This document shows positions 1 to 7,639 of a stretch of DNA of 64,000 bases, in pieces. Below the pieces are notes generated by a model that was not told the origin of the DNA, searched no databases, and saw only the letters and a program-made list of their open reading frames with translations. This stretch comes from JACMLC01 sp963720235. Its GTDB lineage: Bacteria > Acidobacteriota > Blastocatellia > Pyrinomonadales > Pyrinomonadaceae. The number at the start of each line of letters is the position of its first letter. Within the stretch, counting starts at the first letter, position 1. The DNA lies in NCBI GenBank assembly GCA_963720235.1, contig OY970389.1, positions 2,604,001 to 2,668,000 of the forward strand, in the 5' to 3' direction. A program made the translations under genes and the position numbers.

Positions 1-78
1 AGAAATCCGCAACACGTGCTATGATTCGCACGGTCTCCCCACCTTCTTAAAGTTTTTAAGCCGCACTGGTTAAAAGCA

Positions 79-1299
79 ATGCTCTTGAAAGCTCTCTCCC
101 TAAAACGATATGCGTGCGCCCTGTGCCTTTGCCTGGGCGCGTTTCTCTCTGCCGCTCAAGGCCAGCAAGAACCTGTCCAGAGCGATGATGTCGTGCGCGT
201 CAGCTCCGAGCTGGTCCAGACGGATGTGATGGTCTTTGATAAGCAGGGAAAGTTTATAGAGAACCTTGAACGCGAGCAGTTCGAGCTAAAGATTGACGGC
301 AAGGCGCAGCCAATCTCTTTCTTCGAGCGCGTGAAAGCCGGAAGCGTCAACGAAGATTCTCAACTTGCGGCGGCGCGCGGCGGCGGACAGACGGGCGCGG
401 GAGGAGAGGCAGGCAAGGTCGTCCCGCTCGATCGCGGGCGGATAGTGCTTTTTTATATAGATGATTTACATCTCTCGACGGAGAACATGCAGCGCGTGCG
501 CGTCATGCTGCTCAGGTTTATAGAAGACGAGATGGGGCAGAACGACGAGGCTGCGATTGCTTCGACGAGCGGGCAGATAGGTTTTCTGCAACAGTTGACG
601 AGCGACAAAGTCGTCCTGCGCGCCGCAGTCAATCGCTTGCAGGCGCGCACCGTCGGGGTACGCGATTTTGAACGCCCGACGATGACCGCGCTCCAGTCCC
701 TCGCCATAGAGAGATACGATCAGGATGTGACAAACTATTTCGTTGACCGCATGTTGGCGGATAATCCGGGCATGCCGCGAGAGATGGCCCTGGGCATGGT
801 GCGCAGGCGCGCGACGGCCAACTTGCAACAATCGACAACTATCACCTCTGCCACTTTGCAAACGCTCAATTCGATGATTCGCTCCGCAGGCGAAATGCCG
901 GGACGCAAGCTGCTCTTCTTTGTCTCCGAAGGATTTTTGATTGACGACCAGACCGCGAACATAACCAGCAGTCTGCGCCGGATAGCGGATGCGTCTGCGC
1001 GCGCGGGAGTTGTCATCTACTCTATGGATGCGCGCGGTCTCATTAGCGGCGCAGTTGATGCGACCGTCGATGGAGAGAACGACCCGACGGGACGTTTGCA
1101 GCGCATCAGCGGGATGGAGATTACAGCCACGCAGGCTCCCTTGCGTTCGCTCGCGGCTGATAGCGGCGGGCGCGCCATACTCAACACCAACGCGCTCCTG
1201 AGCGTTGCCACGACAGACTCTCAAAGAGACTTCGACCTATTACCTGCTGGCATGGCGTCCGAACGAAGAGCAACAGAACAACAAGTTTCGCAAGATTGA
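79..1299 (+). CDS. VWFA-related secreted protein, N-terminal part (frameshifted gene)
   Basis: First part of an acidobacterial 'VWFA-related domain' protein, a secreted family of unknown function. Residues 1-28 form a signal peptide ending near AAQGQ. A conserved lead-in follows (VSSELVQTDVMVFDKQGKFI), then a von Willebrand A domain from about residue 118. The MIDAS segment reads YIDDLHLS rather than the usual DxSxS, so metal binding is doubtful. The frame runs off the family alignment after GGRAILNTNALLSVA (about base 1208) and ends in an unrelated tail. The expected continuation, LKETSTYYLLAWRPN, lies in the frame of the next entry. I read 79-2260 as one gene of about 725 residues broken by one frameshift. 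Confidence 0.85.
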   Translation: MLLKALSLKRYACALCLCLGAFLSAAQGQQEPVQSDDVVRVSSELVQTDVMVFDKQGKFIENLEREQFELKIDGKAQPISFFERVKAGSVNEDSQLAAARGGGQTGAGGEAGKVVPLDRGRIVLFYIDDLHLSTENMQRVRVMLLRFIEDEMGQNDEAAIASTSGQIGFLQQLTSDKVVLRAAVNRLQARTVGVRDFERPTMTALQSLAIERYDQDVTNYFVDRMLADNPGMPREMALGMVRRRATANLQQSTTITSATLQTLNSMIRSAGEMPGRKLLFFVSEGFLIDDQTANITSSLRRIADASARAGVVIYSMDARGLISGAVDATVDGENDPTGRLQRISGMEITATQAPLRSLAADSGGRAILNTNALLSVATTDSQRDFDLLPAGMASERRATEQQVSQD

Positions 1300-2260
1300 A
1301 GTCAGCGTCAAAGGCAGGCCAGACCTCGTCGTGCGCGTGCGCAAAGGCTTTATCGAACAGCAGGAAGACAAACCGACTATCCAGAAGACTGCGGGCAACA
1401 CGACGCGTGGCGCGGATACGAAGGCTGCAACGGAGGATGCGCTGCTCAATGCCATACAATCGCGCACGCAGTTAAGAAACTTGCCGACAGTGGTTTTTGT
1501 CAGCTATGCAGACGCGCCGCAGACCGGAACTTACGTTACAATCTCTATGGAGACGAACGGCTCTGCGCTGGAATATGTTGCCGGAGCGGACGGCAAACCA
1601 TCTGCGACGCTTGATGTCGGCGGCATAGTCTTTAATGATCAGGGCAAGCTTGTGACGAGCTTTCAAAATCAGATGACCGTCAAACCTCCTGCCAACCCGG
1701 AAGCAGCAAAGCGCGGCGTCTCCTATAACTTTCAGGCCAACCTCAAGCCCGGTCTCTATCAGGTGCGTGTGGCTGCGCGCGATAGCAAGAGCGGGCGCAC
1801 AGGCAGCGCAGTCCAATGGATAGAGATTCCAGACCTCGCCACGCGCAGACTGTTTATGAGCAGTTTGATAGTCGGCGAGCGCACACCATCTGAAAACGTC
1901 GAACCAAGAAAAGAAGGCGAGCCAGCCGAGCGCATCTTCCTCAGCGTCTCGCGCCGCTTCACGCGCAACTCGCGCCTGCGGTTCTTAACGCAAATCTACA
2001 ACGCCGCGCCCGGCACAGGCTCAGACCAATCGCCGGATGTCGCGCTGCAAGTCCAAATCTTCCGCGACAACCAACCCATCCTGACGACGCCCTTGAGCAA
2101 GATTGAAACCAAAGGCGTGCAGGATTTGAAAAGACTTCCCTACGCCGCCGAAATCCCGCTCGACACAATGCCTGCGGGCCGCTATCGCCTGCAAGTCACA
2201 GTCATAGACCGCATCGCCAAGACCAGCGCATCGCAACAGTTGAGCTTCGAGATTGGTTAA
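1205..2260 (+). CDS. VWFA-related secreted protein, C-terminal part (after frameshift)
   Basis: Continuation of the gene that begins at 79, in the next reading frame. It starts within the end of the VWA domain (TLKETSTYYLLAWRPN, a typical family motif). It then carries about 300 residues predicted to be beta-rich, including FRKIEVSVKGRPDLVVRVRK and a C-terminal part ending LQVTVIDRIAKTSASQQLSFEIG. The nominal first codon is not a biological start: it has no Shine-Dalgarno sequence and no signal peptide. The two frames overlap for 95 bases and the switch must fall between about 1200 and 1216. A second intact member of the family is at 23696-24763. Confidence 0.8.
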   Translation: MPRQTLKETSTYYLLAWRPNEEQQNNKFRKIEVSVKGRPDLVVRVRKGFIEQQEDKPTIQKTAGNTTRGADTKAATEDALLNAIQSRTQLRNLPTVVFVSYADAPQTGTYVTISMETNGSALEYVAGADGKPSATLDVGGIVFNDQGKLVTSFQNQMTVKPPANPEAAKRGVSYNFQANLKPGLYQVRVAARDSKSGRTGSAVQWIEIPDLATRRLFMSSLIVGERTPSENVEPRKEGEPAERIFLSVSRRFTRNSRLRFLTQIYNAAPGTGSDQSPDVALQVQIFRDNQPILTTPLSKIETKGVQDLKRLPYAAEIPLDTMPAGRYRLQVTVIDRIAKTSASQQLSFEIG

Positions 2261-2444
2261 AGACCCGGCAGCATGGCTTTTGCTGCTTGACGTTGATGAA
2301 GGGAATCCTACCGAGGCATCAGGTCTAACGCCCGAATTAACCGGGCGCAACAAACCGTGATAACCAACAAAGTCTCGCGGATGAAAACTAAGCTAACTCC
2401 CGCTCCGGTTGAATGAGTTGTTATGCCGCGTGTTAATGGAACCC

Positions 2445-3059
2445 TTACGCATTAATTTTCAGCCATCTTGATACAAGGAGCACATAATCATTGAAGATGA
2501 GTTCTCTTAGATTCAGTTTCAGTTCTTTACACAATAATGGTAAGTCACTATCAAACACTTGGTAGTGAGACCAGATAACGCTTCCACTAGGAATTGAGAC
2601 TTGAGAATAAGTTCTGAGCCAATCGCGTACGACTCTAATTACTGTCTTGGAATTATTCTCATGCGCCTTTATATCTTGACCAGCAATATCAGATATAAAT
2701 TTCTGGTAGCGGTACTTTTCACTATCAAGGATTAAACAAGCTTTTTTCTTCTGTGTTCCTCCCCCAAAATACTTGGCTCCTAAAAACGCACCAAGTTCGA
2801 GGGGCATATTGAATCTAGGAAGCTTTGTATTTCTATCGATTTCGACGCGAGATAAGTCGTGAATACTTAAACGACATTGAGAGATGATATCGAAGATTTT
2901 CTGAACCCTGATTTGGCTTCCATCATCTTCTTCTAAAGCACAGCGAGCGACAAAACCACAATCGAAGACGGCGAAGACAATTGCATCAAATAGCGGTTTG
3001 TAAGTGGGGTCAAATGGGCAGTTGATGAATACGTTTTCATTGTACTTTGAGGCTTTCAT
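2445..3059 (-). CDS. 'FINCPFD' family protein, predicted TIR/NDT-like Rossmann fold
   Basis: A 204-residue protein of a widespread but uncharacterised family, recognised by VFINCPFDPTYKPLFDAIVF near the N-terminus, CRLSIHDLSR near residue 65 and NMPLELGAFLGAKYFG near residue 85-100. A hydrophobic strand with a polar loop, a mid-domain acidic/serine motif and a conserved Glu in MPLELG suggest a Rossmann-like fold related to TIR or nucleoside deoxyribosyltransferase-like enzymes. That assignment is inference. It lies 8 bases after a small basic protein gene on the same strand. Codon use and flanks are visibly richer in A+T than neighbours such as serA, which suggests horizontal transfer. A role as effector of a small defence or stress cassette is possible but unproven. 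Confidence 0.8.
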   Translation of the reverse strand: MKASKYNENVFINCPFDPTYKPLFDAIVFAVFDCGFVARCALEEDDGSQIRVQKIFDIISQCRLSIHDLSRVEIDRNTKLPRFNMPLELGAFLGAKYFGGGTQKKKACLILDSEKYRYQKFISDIAGQDIKAHENNSKTVIRVVRDWLRTYSQVSIPSGSVIWSHYQVFDSDLPLLCKELKLNLRELIFNDYVLLVSRWLKINA

Positions 3060-3067
3060 TCCTCACT

Positions 3068-3253
3068 CTATGCTCTTGTTTTAGAGGAATGAGCTGAACG
3101 GGACTTTGTTGCACTACTTCTACGACTGGCAACTGTCTTCACCGCCCTATCAACTCGGCGATATTTAACGCTGCCCGCTTTGGCCGGGCTTTTAACAAAT
3201 CTTCCAGTTGTTGCACTCCTAGAAACTCGCTTACCAGATGTCTTTTTAGCCAT
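3068..3253 (-). CDS. Small basic protein with GRFV motif, cassette partner
   Basis: A 61-residue, strongly basic, Ser/Lys/Arg-rich protein (starts MAKKTSGKRVSRSATTGRFV). The SATTGRFVKS motif is shared by many short hypothetical proteins; the rest resembles a low-complexity, histone-H1-like nucleic-acid-binding tail. It is first in a two-gene unit, with the FINCPFD protein starting 8 bases after its stop. A Shine-Dalgarno-like AGAAGG lies about 8 bases before the ATG. It could bind nucleic acid or act as partner or antitoxin of the downstream protein; the sequence alone does not decide. The 280 bases upstream (3254-3534) are A+T-rich and hold no further gene I can see. Confidence 0.6.
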   Translation of the reverse strand: MAKKTSGKRVSRSATTGRFVKSPAKAGSVKYRRVDRAVKTVASRRSSATKSRSAHSSKTRA

Positions 3254-3534
3254 GTTATGAACCTTCTTTCAACAAATTCTTTCAGAAAGCAATATTAGTA
3301 TTTTCCTTGATTACTGACAAGATTCGTAGCGGCATAACAAGTTATTACGCTGCGTGGTTAATAACACACTGCTAGGCGAACATTAATCTATCTCTCGGCT
3401 AATGAGTTCGTATTTATATTTTTCACTCATCACCCCGGCTTTAACTATTCAAGACTGCGTATTAATCTCGAAGATTGCGAGAAAAGATATCAATGTTATG
3501 GAATCATTAATCCAAGTCGTTAATTAACAGAGTA

Positions 3535-3690
3535 ATTGCGGCTCCTGCCGCCTGCTGTGCGGAAAGTCTCTGACTTTCCGTTGCTTGCTGCTTCTTAAAC
3601 TTTCAGCGAGGCTGAGCCTCGCTGAATAACTGGGGCTACGTTGCCGGAAAAGCACAGCTTTTCCGCACAGCAGGCGGCAGGAGTCGCAAT
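3535..3690. repeat. MITE-like element with 31-32 bp terminal inverted repeats
   Basis: A 156-bp non-coding element bounded by nearly perfect inverted repeats (3535-3566 and 3659-3690, one clear mismatch; core CTGCCGCCTGCTGTGCGG). Between them lie three more palindromes: GGAAAGTCTCTGACTTTCC (about 3561), TCAGCGAGGCTGAGCCTCGC (from 3603) and GGAAAAGCACAGCTTTTCC (about 3646). The whole can fold into a multi-hairpin structure. No transposase is nearby, so it would be a non-autonomous element or a structured RNA. It sits between serA and the A+T-rich cassette. Confidence 0.75.
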
Positions 3691-3718
3691 CGTCTTGTGC
3701 ACCTGATAGCAATTTGCC

Positions 3719-5320
3719 CTAAAGCTCAATCTGTCGCGCAGAGATGACATGCTCGAAGGATTGCAGTTCTGTCAAAATCTCATCCTTGAGGGGCGCGTCC
3801 GTCTCAATCACGGCCATCGCCTCGCCGCCGCGCTCCTGTCGCCCAAGATGAAAGCGGCTGATATTGACGCCGCTCGCGCCTAAGGTTGTGCCGACGTGAC
3901 CAATGACGCCGGGAACATCTCTGTTGCGCATGACGAGCATGTGGCCTTGCGGGATAGCTTCGATGTGAAAATTATTAATCTCTATGATGCGGCCTTCCGC
4001 GCTGCCTCCGTCGTGCGCGAAGAGCGTTCCCGCGACTGTCTGCTCGCCGGCTTTGGTCAGAACGTGTGTGCGAATCGAAGGCGCAAATTCGCCGCCCGTT
4101 CTCTGATAAGAGTTTGTGACTTTGATGCCGCGTTCTTCGGCTATCAGAAAAGCGTTGACGACATTGACGCGCGCGCTCATGTCTCTTAAAAGTCCAGCCA
4201 GAAAAGCTCTCGTCACGGGCGCGGCCTCCATCTGCGCTATCTCGCCCGCGTATTCCAGAGAGACTTCGCGCACAGCCGTCTCATCCATTATTTGCGCCTG
4301 AAACCTGCCGAGCTTTTCCGCCAGCACGATGTAAGGTTGCAGGGCATTCAATTCCTGCGCGCCGAGCGCGGGAACATTGACTGCGCCGCGCAACGCGCCC
4401 GTCTGCAAGTAATCTCGCATCTGCTCTGCGACGGTCAGCGCGACGCCCTCCTGCGCCTCCGTCGTAGAAGCTCCCAGATGCGGCGTGGCAATCACTTCTT
4501 CCAGAGCAAGCAAAGGATGGTCTGCCTGCGGCGGCTCCTGTTCAAAAACATCGAGTGCCGCACCGGCCACCTTCCCTTCCTTAATCGCATTGAAGAGCGC
4601 GTGTTCGTCAACAAGGCCGCCACGCGCGCAGTTAATGATACGCACGCCCTGCTTCATACGCGCAAAGGCATCTGCGCCGATAATGCCGCGCGTCTCGGAA
4701 GTCAGAGGCGTGTGCACCGTCAGAAAATCTGCGCGTGCGCAGACTTCGTTGAGCGAGACAACTTCGAGTTCTAAATCTCGCGCCTGTTCATCTGCGATGA
4801 AAGGATCATAGGCGACTATGTTCATCCCGAAGCCGCGCGCGCGGCTCGCCACAACGCGCCCGATACGACCGAGGCCGACAATGCCCAAAGTCTTGCCATG
4901 CAACTCTACGCCGATAAACTTCTTGCGCTCCCAGCGACCACTGCGCAAACTTTGATTGGCCGCCGGGACGCGACGCGCCAGCGAAATCAAAAGCGCAAGC
5001 GTGTGTTCCGCAGTCGTAATCGTGTTGCCGTCCGGCGCATTCATGACGACGATGCCACGCGCCGTCGCCGCCGCCACATCTATGTTATCCACGCCGACGC
5101 CCGCGCGTCCCACTACGCGCAAGCGCATCGCCGCATCCATCAGCTCAGGCATCACCTTTGTCTCGCTGCGCACAATCAGCCCGTCGCAATCACGCACAGC
5201 CTCGCGCAACTCATCAAACTTGAGGCCCGTCCTCTTCTCGACAGCAAAGCCAGCTTTGCGTAAAGGCTCAAGGCCGCTCTCGTTAACATCATCCGCAACA
5301 AATATTTTTATCTCGCTCAT
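3719..5320 (-). CDS. serA: D-3-phosphoglycerate dehydrogenase
   Basis: First enzyme of serine biosynthesis: oxidises 3-phosphoglycerate to 3-phosphohydroxypyruvate with NAD+. At 533 residues it is the long form: substrate domain, NAD-binding domain (LGIVGLGRIGRVVASRARGF), return to the substrate domain, an intervening ASB domain and a C-terminal ACT domain (GVIGHVGTTLGASGVNISRF) for serine feedback. Catalytic Arg (NCARGGLVDE), Glu (DVFEQEPP) and His (ATPHLGAST) are visible. It is cytosolic and apparently monocistronic, with the inverted-repeat element just downstream. No regulatory site was recognised in the 347 bases upstream, which it shares divergently with corA. Confidence 0.97.
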   Translation of the reverse strand: MSEIKIFVADDVNESGLEPLRKAGFAVEKRTGLKFDELREAVRDCDGLIVRSETKVMPELMDAAMRLRVVGRAGVGVDNIDVAAATARGIVVMNAPDGNTITTAEHTLALLISLARRVPAANQSLRSGRWERKKFIGVELHGKTLGIVGLGRIGRVVASRARGFGMNIVAYDPFIADEQARDLELEVVSLNEVCARADFLTVHTPLTSETRGIIGADAFARMKQGVRIINCARGGLVDEHALFNAIKEGKVAGAALDVFEQEPPQADHPLLALEEVIATPHLGASTTEAQEGVALTVAEQMRDYLQTGALRGAVNVPALGAQELNALQPYIVLAEKLGRFQAQIMDETAVREVSLEYAGEIAQMEAAPVTRAFLAGLLRDMSARVNVVNAFLIAEERGIKVTNSYQRTGGEFAPSIRTHVLTKAGEQTVAGTLFAHDGGSAEGRIIEINNFHIEAIPQGHMLVMRNRDVPGVIGHVGTTLGASGVNISRFHLGRQERGGEAMAVIETDAPLKDEILTELQSFEHVISARQIEL

Positions 5321-5402
5321 TAGTCTCTAATAATCCCAATAAAAAAGTGAAAAATCATCGAAATGCAAACCCACAAAACTCTTCTTTGCGAACTTATGTC
5401 TT

Positions 5403-5468
5403 TCTTTTCTTTGCGCCTTTGCGAGAAACTAAAACGAGCGGTTCACGCATAGGCGCAAAGAGAAAAGA
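5403..5468. repeat. Repeat-armed hairpin, family B (CTTTGCGC)
   Basis: Imperfect inverted repeat in the serA-corA divergent gap. The left arm is TCTTTTCTTTGCGCCT and the right arm AGGCGCAAAGAGAAAAGA, a slightly bulged complement. The same 8-nt unit forms longer hairpins at 30510-30570 and 43782-43854. The rest of the 5321-5667 gap holds no gene I can support. Confidence 0.65.
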
Positions 5469-5667
5469 TAAGCTCGCAAGGAGTTGAATCTCACTCAACT
5501 TGAATGTGGCAGTCATCTCTTGATGAGAACTTAGCAGGTCATGCGGCTTTATCCAAATGCACAAGAGGTTTGAGTCGCTAAACCGAAAAGCACTCGCGCA
5601 ATCTTTTATGATAAACTCGTGCGCCGCACTTTCCTACTTTATCTTTCGCGCGCAGGAGAGACCCTAG

Positions 5668-6705
5668 ATGGACATTTTTGTGTATCGCCCCGGAGCCACA
5701 AAGGTTGAAGAAGACTTCACTGTCATGCAGTTGCCGGAACTGCTGAAAGACGAGAACAACATCATCTGGGTGGACATGGAGAAGCCTACAGACGATGACG
5801 ATCAGGTGCTCCTGGATGTCTTCAAGTTCCATCCGCTGTCTGTCGAAGATTGCCGCGCAGACCGCCATCATCCCAAAGTCGAAGAGTTTCCTGAATACAT
5901 CTACTTCATACTGCACGGCGTGACCGCGACAACGGATTCAGTGCATTTCAACACCATAGAACTTGACGGTTTCTTAGGGCGCAACTTTGTCGTCACCTAT
6001 CATCACGACAAATTCCGCAGCATCAATCACGTCAAGCAACAGGTTCGCTCAAGCCCCATCACATGCCAGCGCGGCCCTGCCTATCTGCTCTATCAGATTC
6101 TGGACCAACTCGTGGATTACTACATGCCAGTGCTCGATGATTTTGACGAGCGCATCGTCCAGCTCGAAGATGAAATCTTCTCTTTGCGAAGCCCGGACAA
6201 CACGATTCTCGAAAGGATTCAGCAACTCAAGCGCAGCATCCTGCGACTGCGCCGCAACTCAAGCAAGCAGTTAAATATTCTCTATCGCATCAGTCACGGC
6301 GAATTCCAGCTCATCGCGCCGGATATGATGCCCTTCTTCAGAGACATACACGACCACCTGACGCGCATCGCAGACCTCTCGGAAAGCTACCGCGATTTGA
6401 TTGGCGGCGCGCTCGATTCTTATCTCTCAGTCGTCTCCAACCGGACAAACGACATTATGAAAGTGCTGACAATCTTCTCGGCAATCATGCTGCCGTTGAC
6501 TTTCATCGCGGGTGTTTACGGCATGAACTTTGAGAACATGCCCGAATTGAAAAAAGAGTATGGCTACTTTATCGTCGTCGCGATTATGGTCGCGGTGGCG
6601 GTGGCGATGTTGCTCTTCTTCCGGCGAAAGGGATGGATTGGAGATACGAAGAGCAAGGATGAAGGCGGAAGGCGGAAGGCGGAAGGGAATGCTATTCAGA
6701 GATGA
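5668..6705 (+). CDS. corA: CorA-family magnesium/cobalt transporter
   Basis: Pentameric inner-membrane channel for Mg2+ (also Co2+). The protein has 345 residues: a large N-terminal cytoplasmic domain, a long helix (YYMPVLDDFDERIVQLEDEI) and two C-terminal membrane segments. The first ends at the family signature YGMNF (about residue 285); the second is the Ile/Val/Ala-rich stretch before FFRRKGW. The start follows GCAGGAGAG by about 9 bases. The last dozen residues (GGRRKAEGNAIQR) are encoded by the left arm of a perfect 34-bp inverted repeat, so the natural C-terminus has been extended or replaced by repeat-derived sequence. No magnesium riboswitch was seen upstream. Confidence 0.95.
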   Translation: MDIFVYRPGATKVEEDFTVMQLPELLKDENNIIWVDMEKPTDDDDQVLLDVFKFHPLSVEDCRADRHHPKVEEFPEYIYFILHGVTATTDSVHFNTIELDGFLGRNFVVTYHHDKFRSINHVKQQVRSSPITCQRGPAYLLYQILDQLVDYYMPVLDDFDERIVQLEDEIFSLRSPDNTILERIQQLKRSILRLRRNSSKQLNILYRISHGEFQLIAPDMMPFFRDIHDHLTRIADLSESYRDLIGGALDSYLSVVSNRTNDIMKVLTIFSAIMLPLTFIAGVYGMNFENMPELKKEYGYFIVVAIMVAVAVAMLLFFRRKGWIGDTKSKDEGGRRKAEGNAIQR

Positions 6706-6780
6706 ATGCCTCAAGCCTGGAAGAGCATGCCTTTCATCATTCCGCCTTCCGCCTTCCGCCTTCCGCCTTCATCCTTGCTC
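6651..6780. repeat. Heptamer-armed hairpin with perfect 34-bp arms (family G)
   Basis: Arms 6651-6684 and 6747-6780 are perfect reverse complements. Each is a run of degenerate heptamers (CAAGGAT, then GAAGGCG repeated). The left arm lies inside the last codons of corA. The right arm ends at the stop of the convergent small ORF. The long loop (6685-6746) holds partial further complementarity. It could act as a bidirectional terminator for corA and the minus-strand genes, although no U-tract follows. Confidence 0.85.
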
Positions 6781-6981
6781 TTACATCGGGCCGGGGTCAT
6801 CTTTCGGGCTATCGCCGCTCTGGTCTGAATCAAAAGCTCCATCGGGCGAGGGCGCGCTGCTTGTGCCGCCCGTCTCGCTTTTTCCAGTAGAAACTTTCCC
6901 TGTCTCTTCGACCTCGCTCAAGGTCTCGCTGCTCGTCGCCTCTTCGGGAATATCCTGTTTTTGTTCTTTGTCTTCCTGCAT
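6781..6981 (-). CDS. Small acidic low-complexity protein
   Basis: A 66-residue Glu/Asp/Ser/Thr-rich protein (MQEDKEQKQDIPEEATSSET from its ATG) without membrane segment or known domain. Its ATG overlaps the pgpA stop as TGATG, suggesting translational coupling. Its stop lies exactly at the edge of the family G hairpin. No homologue is recognised. It may be a disordered partner or a chance ORF; the overlap with pgpA is the main support. Confidence 0.4.
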   Translation of the reverse strand: MQEDKEQKQDIPEEATSSETLSEVEETGKVSTGKSETGGTSSAPSPDGAFDSDQSGDSPKDDPGPM

Positions 6982-7631
6982 CAAAGCTCTCCTAAAATCA
7001 AGAAGTAGATTCCTAGCAGAAGCGACAATACAACTCCTGCATAGATGCCTGCAAGCACGTCGTCGGCCATCACACCCAGACCGGATTCGAGAGCTTCGAG
7101 CCGTCGAATCGGATACGGCTTCCAGATGTCGAAGACGCGAAATAATAAAAATCCGGCGAGCAGAAAGGGCCAGTAGCTAGAGAAAGTAAAAGGGATAAAT
7201 ACCAGTGTGATTAACTGCCCGGCCACTTCGTCTATGACCACGATGCTCGCGTCTTTGCGCCCCGACAGTTTTTCCACACAAGTCGCGGCCCAGATGCCTG
7301 CCATCGTCAAGCAGAACAGCAGCAAGTATGAGAAGGTGGCCCAGAGAAGATAAAATCCTATCGGAAACCAGTGGCCCGCTTCACGTGTCAAGACAAAATT
7401 CGCCTCTAAAAATTTTTGAGTCAGAAATATCCAGACAAGGTGAATGCCGACGCCGACGATTGCTCCCCAAGTACCCGGCGCAAGCGGCAAATAGCCGACT
7501 CCGCATGTCGCAATCGCGAGGGCCAGATAATCTTTCAATGAACGACTGCTCGCAGGGGGCGCAAGCGAAACTCCCTCCGTCACAACAGAAGGATTCAACT
7601 CATCACTCGATTCCTTAATCGCCATCGTCAC
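6981..7631 (-). CDS. pgpA: Phosphatidylglycerophosphatase A
   Basis: Removes the phosphate from phosphatidylglycerophosphate to give phosphatidylglycerol, in the inner membrane. The sequence shows the family's GYLPLAPGTWGAIVG motif and the acidic signature VVIDEVAGQLITL in a protein with several hydrophobic segments. Length is 216 residues from GTG (7631) or 214 from ATG (7625); neither has a strong Shine-Dalgarno sequence. The N-terminal 30 or so residues are a hydrophilic extension compared with the E. coli protein. It starts 8 bases after the rimO stop, so the two are probably cotranscribed. Confidence 0.93.
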   Translation of the reverse strand: MTMAIKESSDELNPSVVTEGVSLAPPASSRSLKDYLALAIATCGVGYLPLAPGTWGAIVGVGIHLVWIFLTQKFLEANFVLTREAGHWFPIGFYLLWATFSYLLLFCLTMAGIWAATCVEKLSGRKDASIVVIDEVAGQLITLVFIPFTFSSYWPFLLAGFLLFRVFDIWKPYPIRRLEALESGLGVMADDVLAGIYAGVVLSLLLGIYFLILGEL

Positions 7632-7639
7632 GAACTGTT

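Noticed and set aside
466..1224. Long minus-strand frame (252 residues) inside the first VWFA gene
   Set aside because: Antisense to a clear family protein, Arg/Ala/His-rich composition typical of a shadow frame, no ribosome-binding site.
3535..3690. Considered as a complete insertion sequence
   Set aside because: Only 156 bp with no transposase frame; at most a non-autonomous element.
5321..5667. Looked for a magnesium riboswitch upstream of corA
   Set aside because: No M-box or mgtA-leader-like sequence could be recognised.
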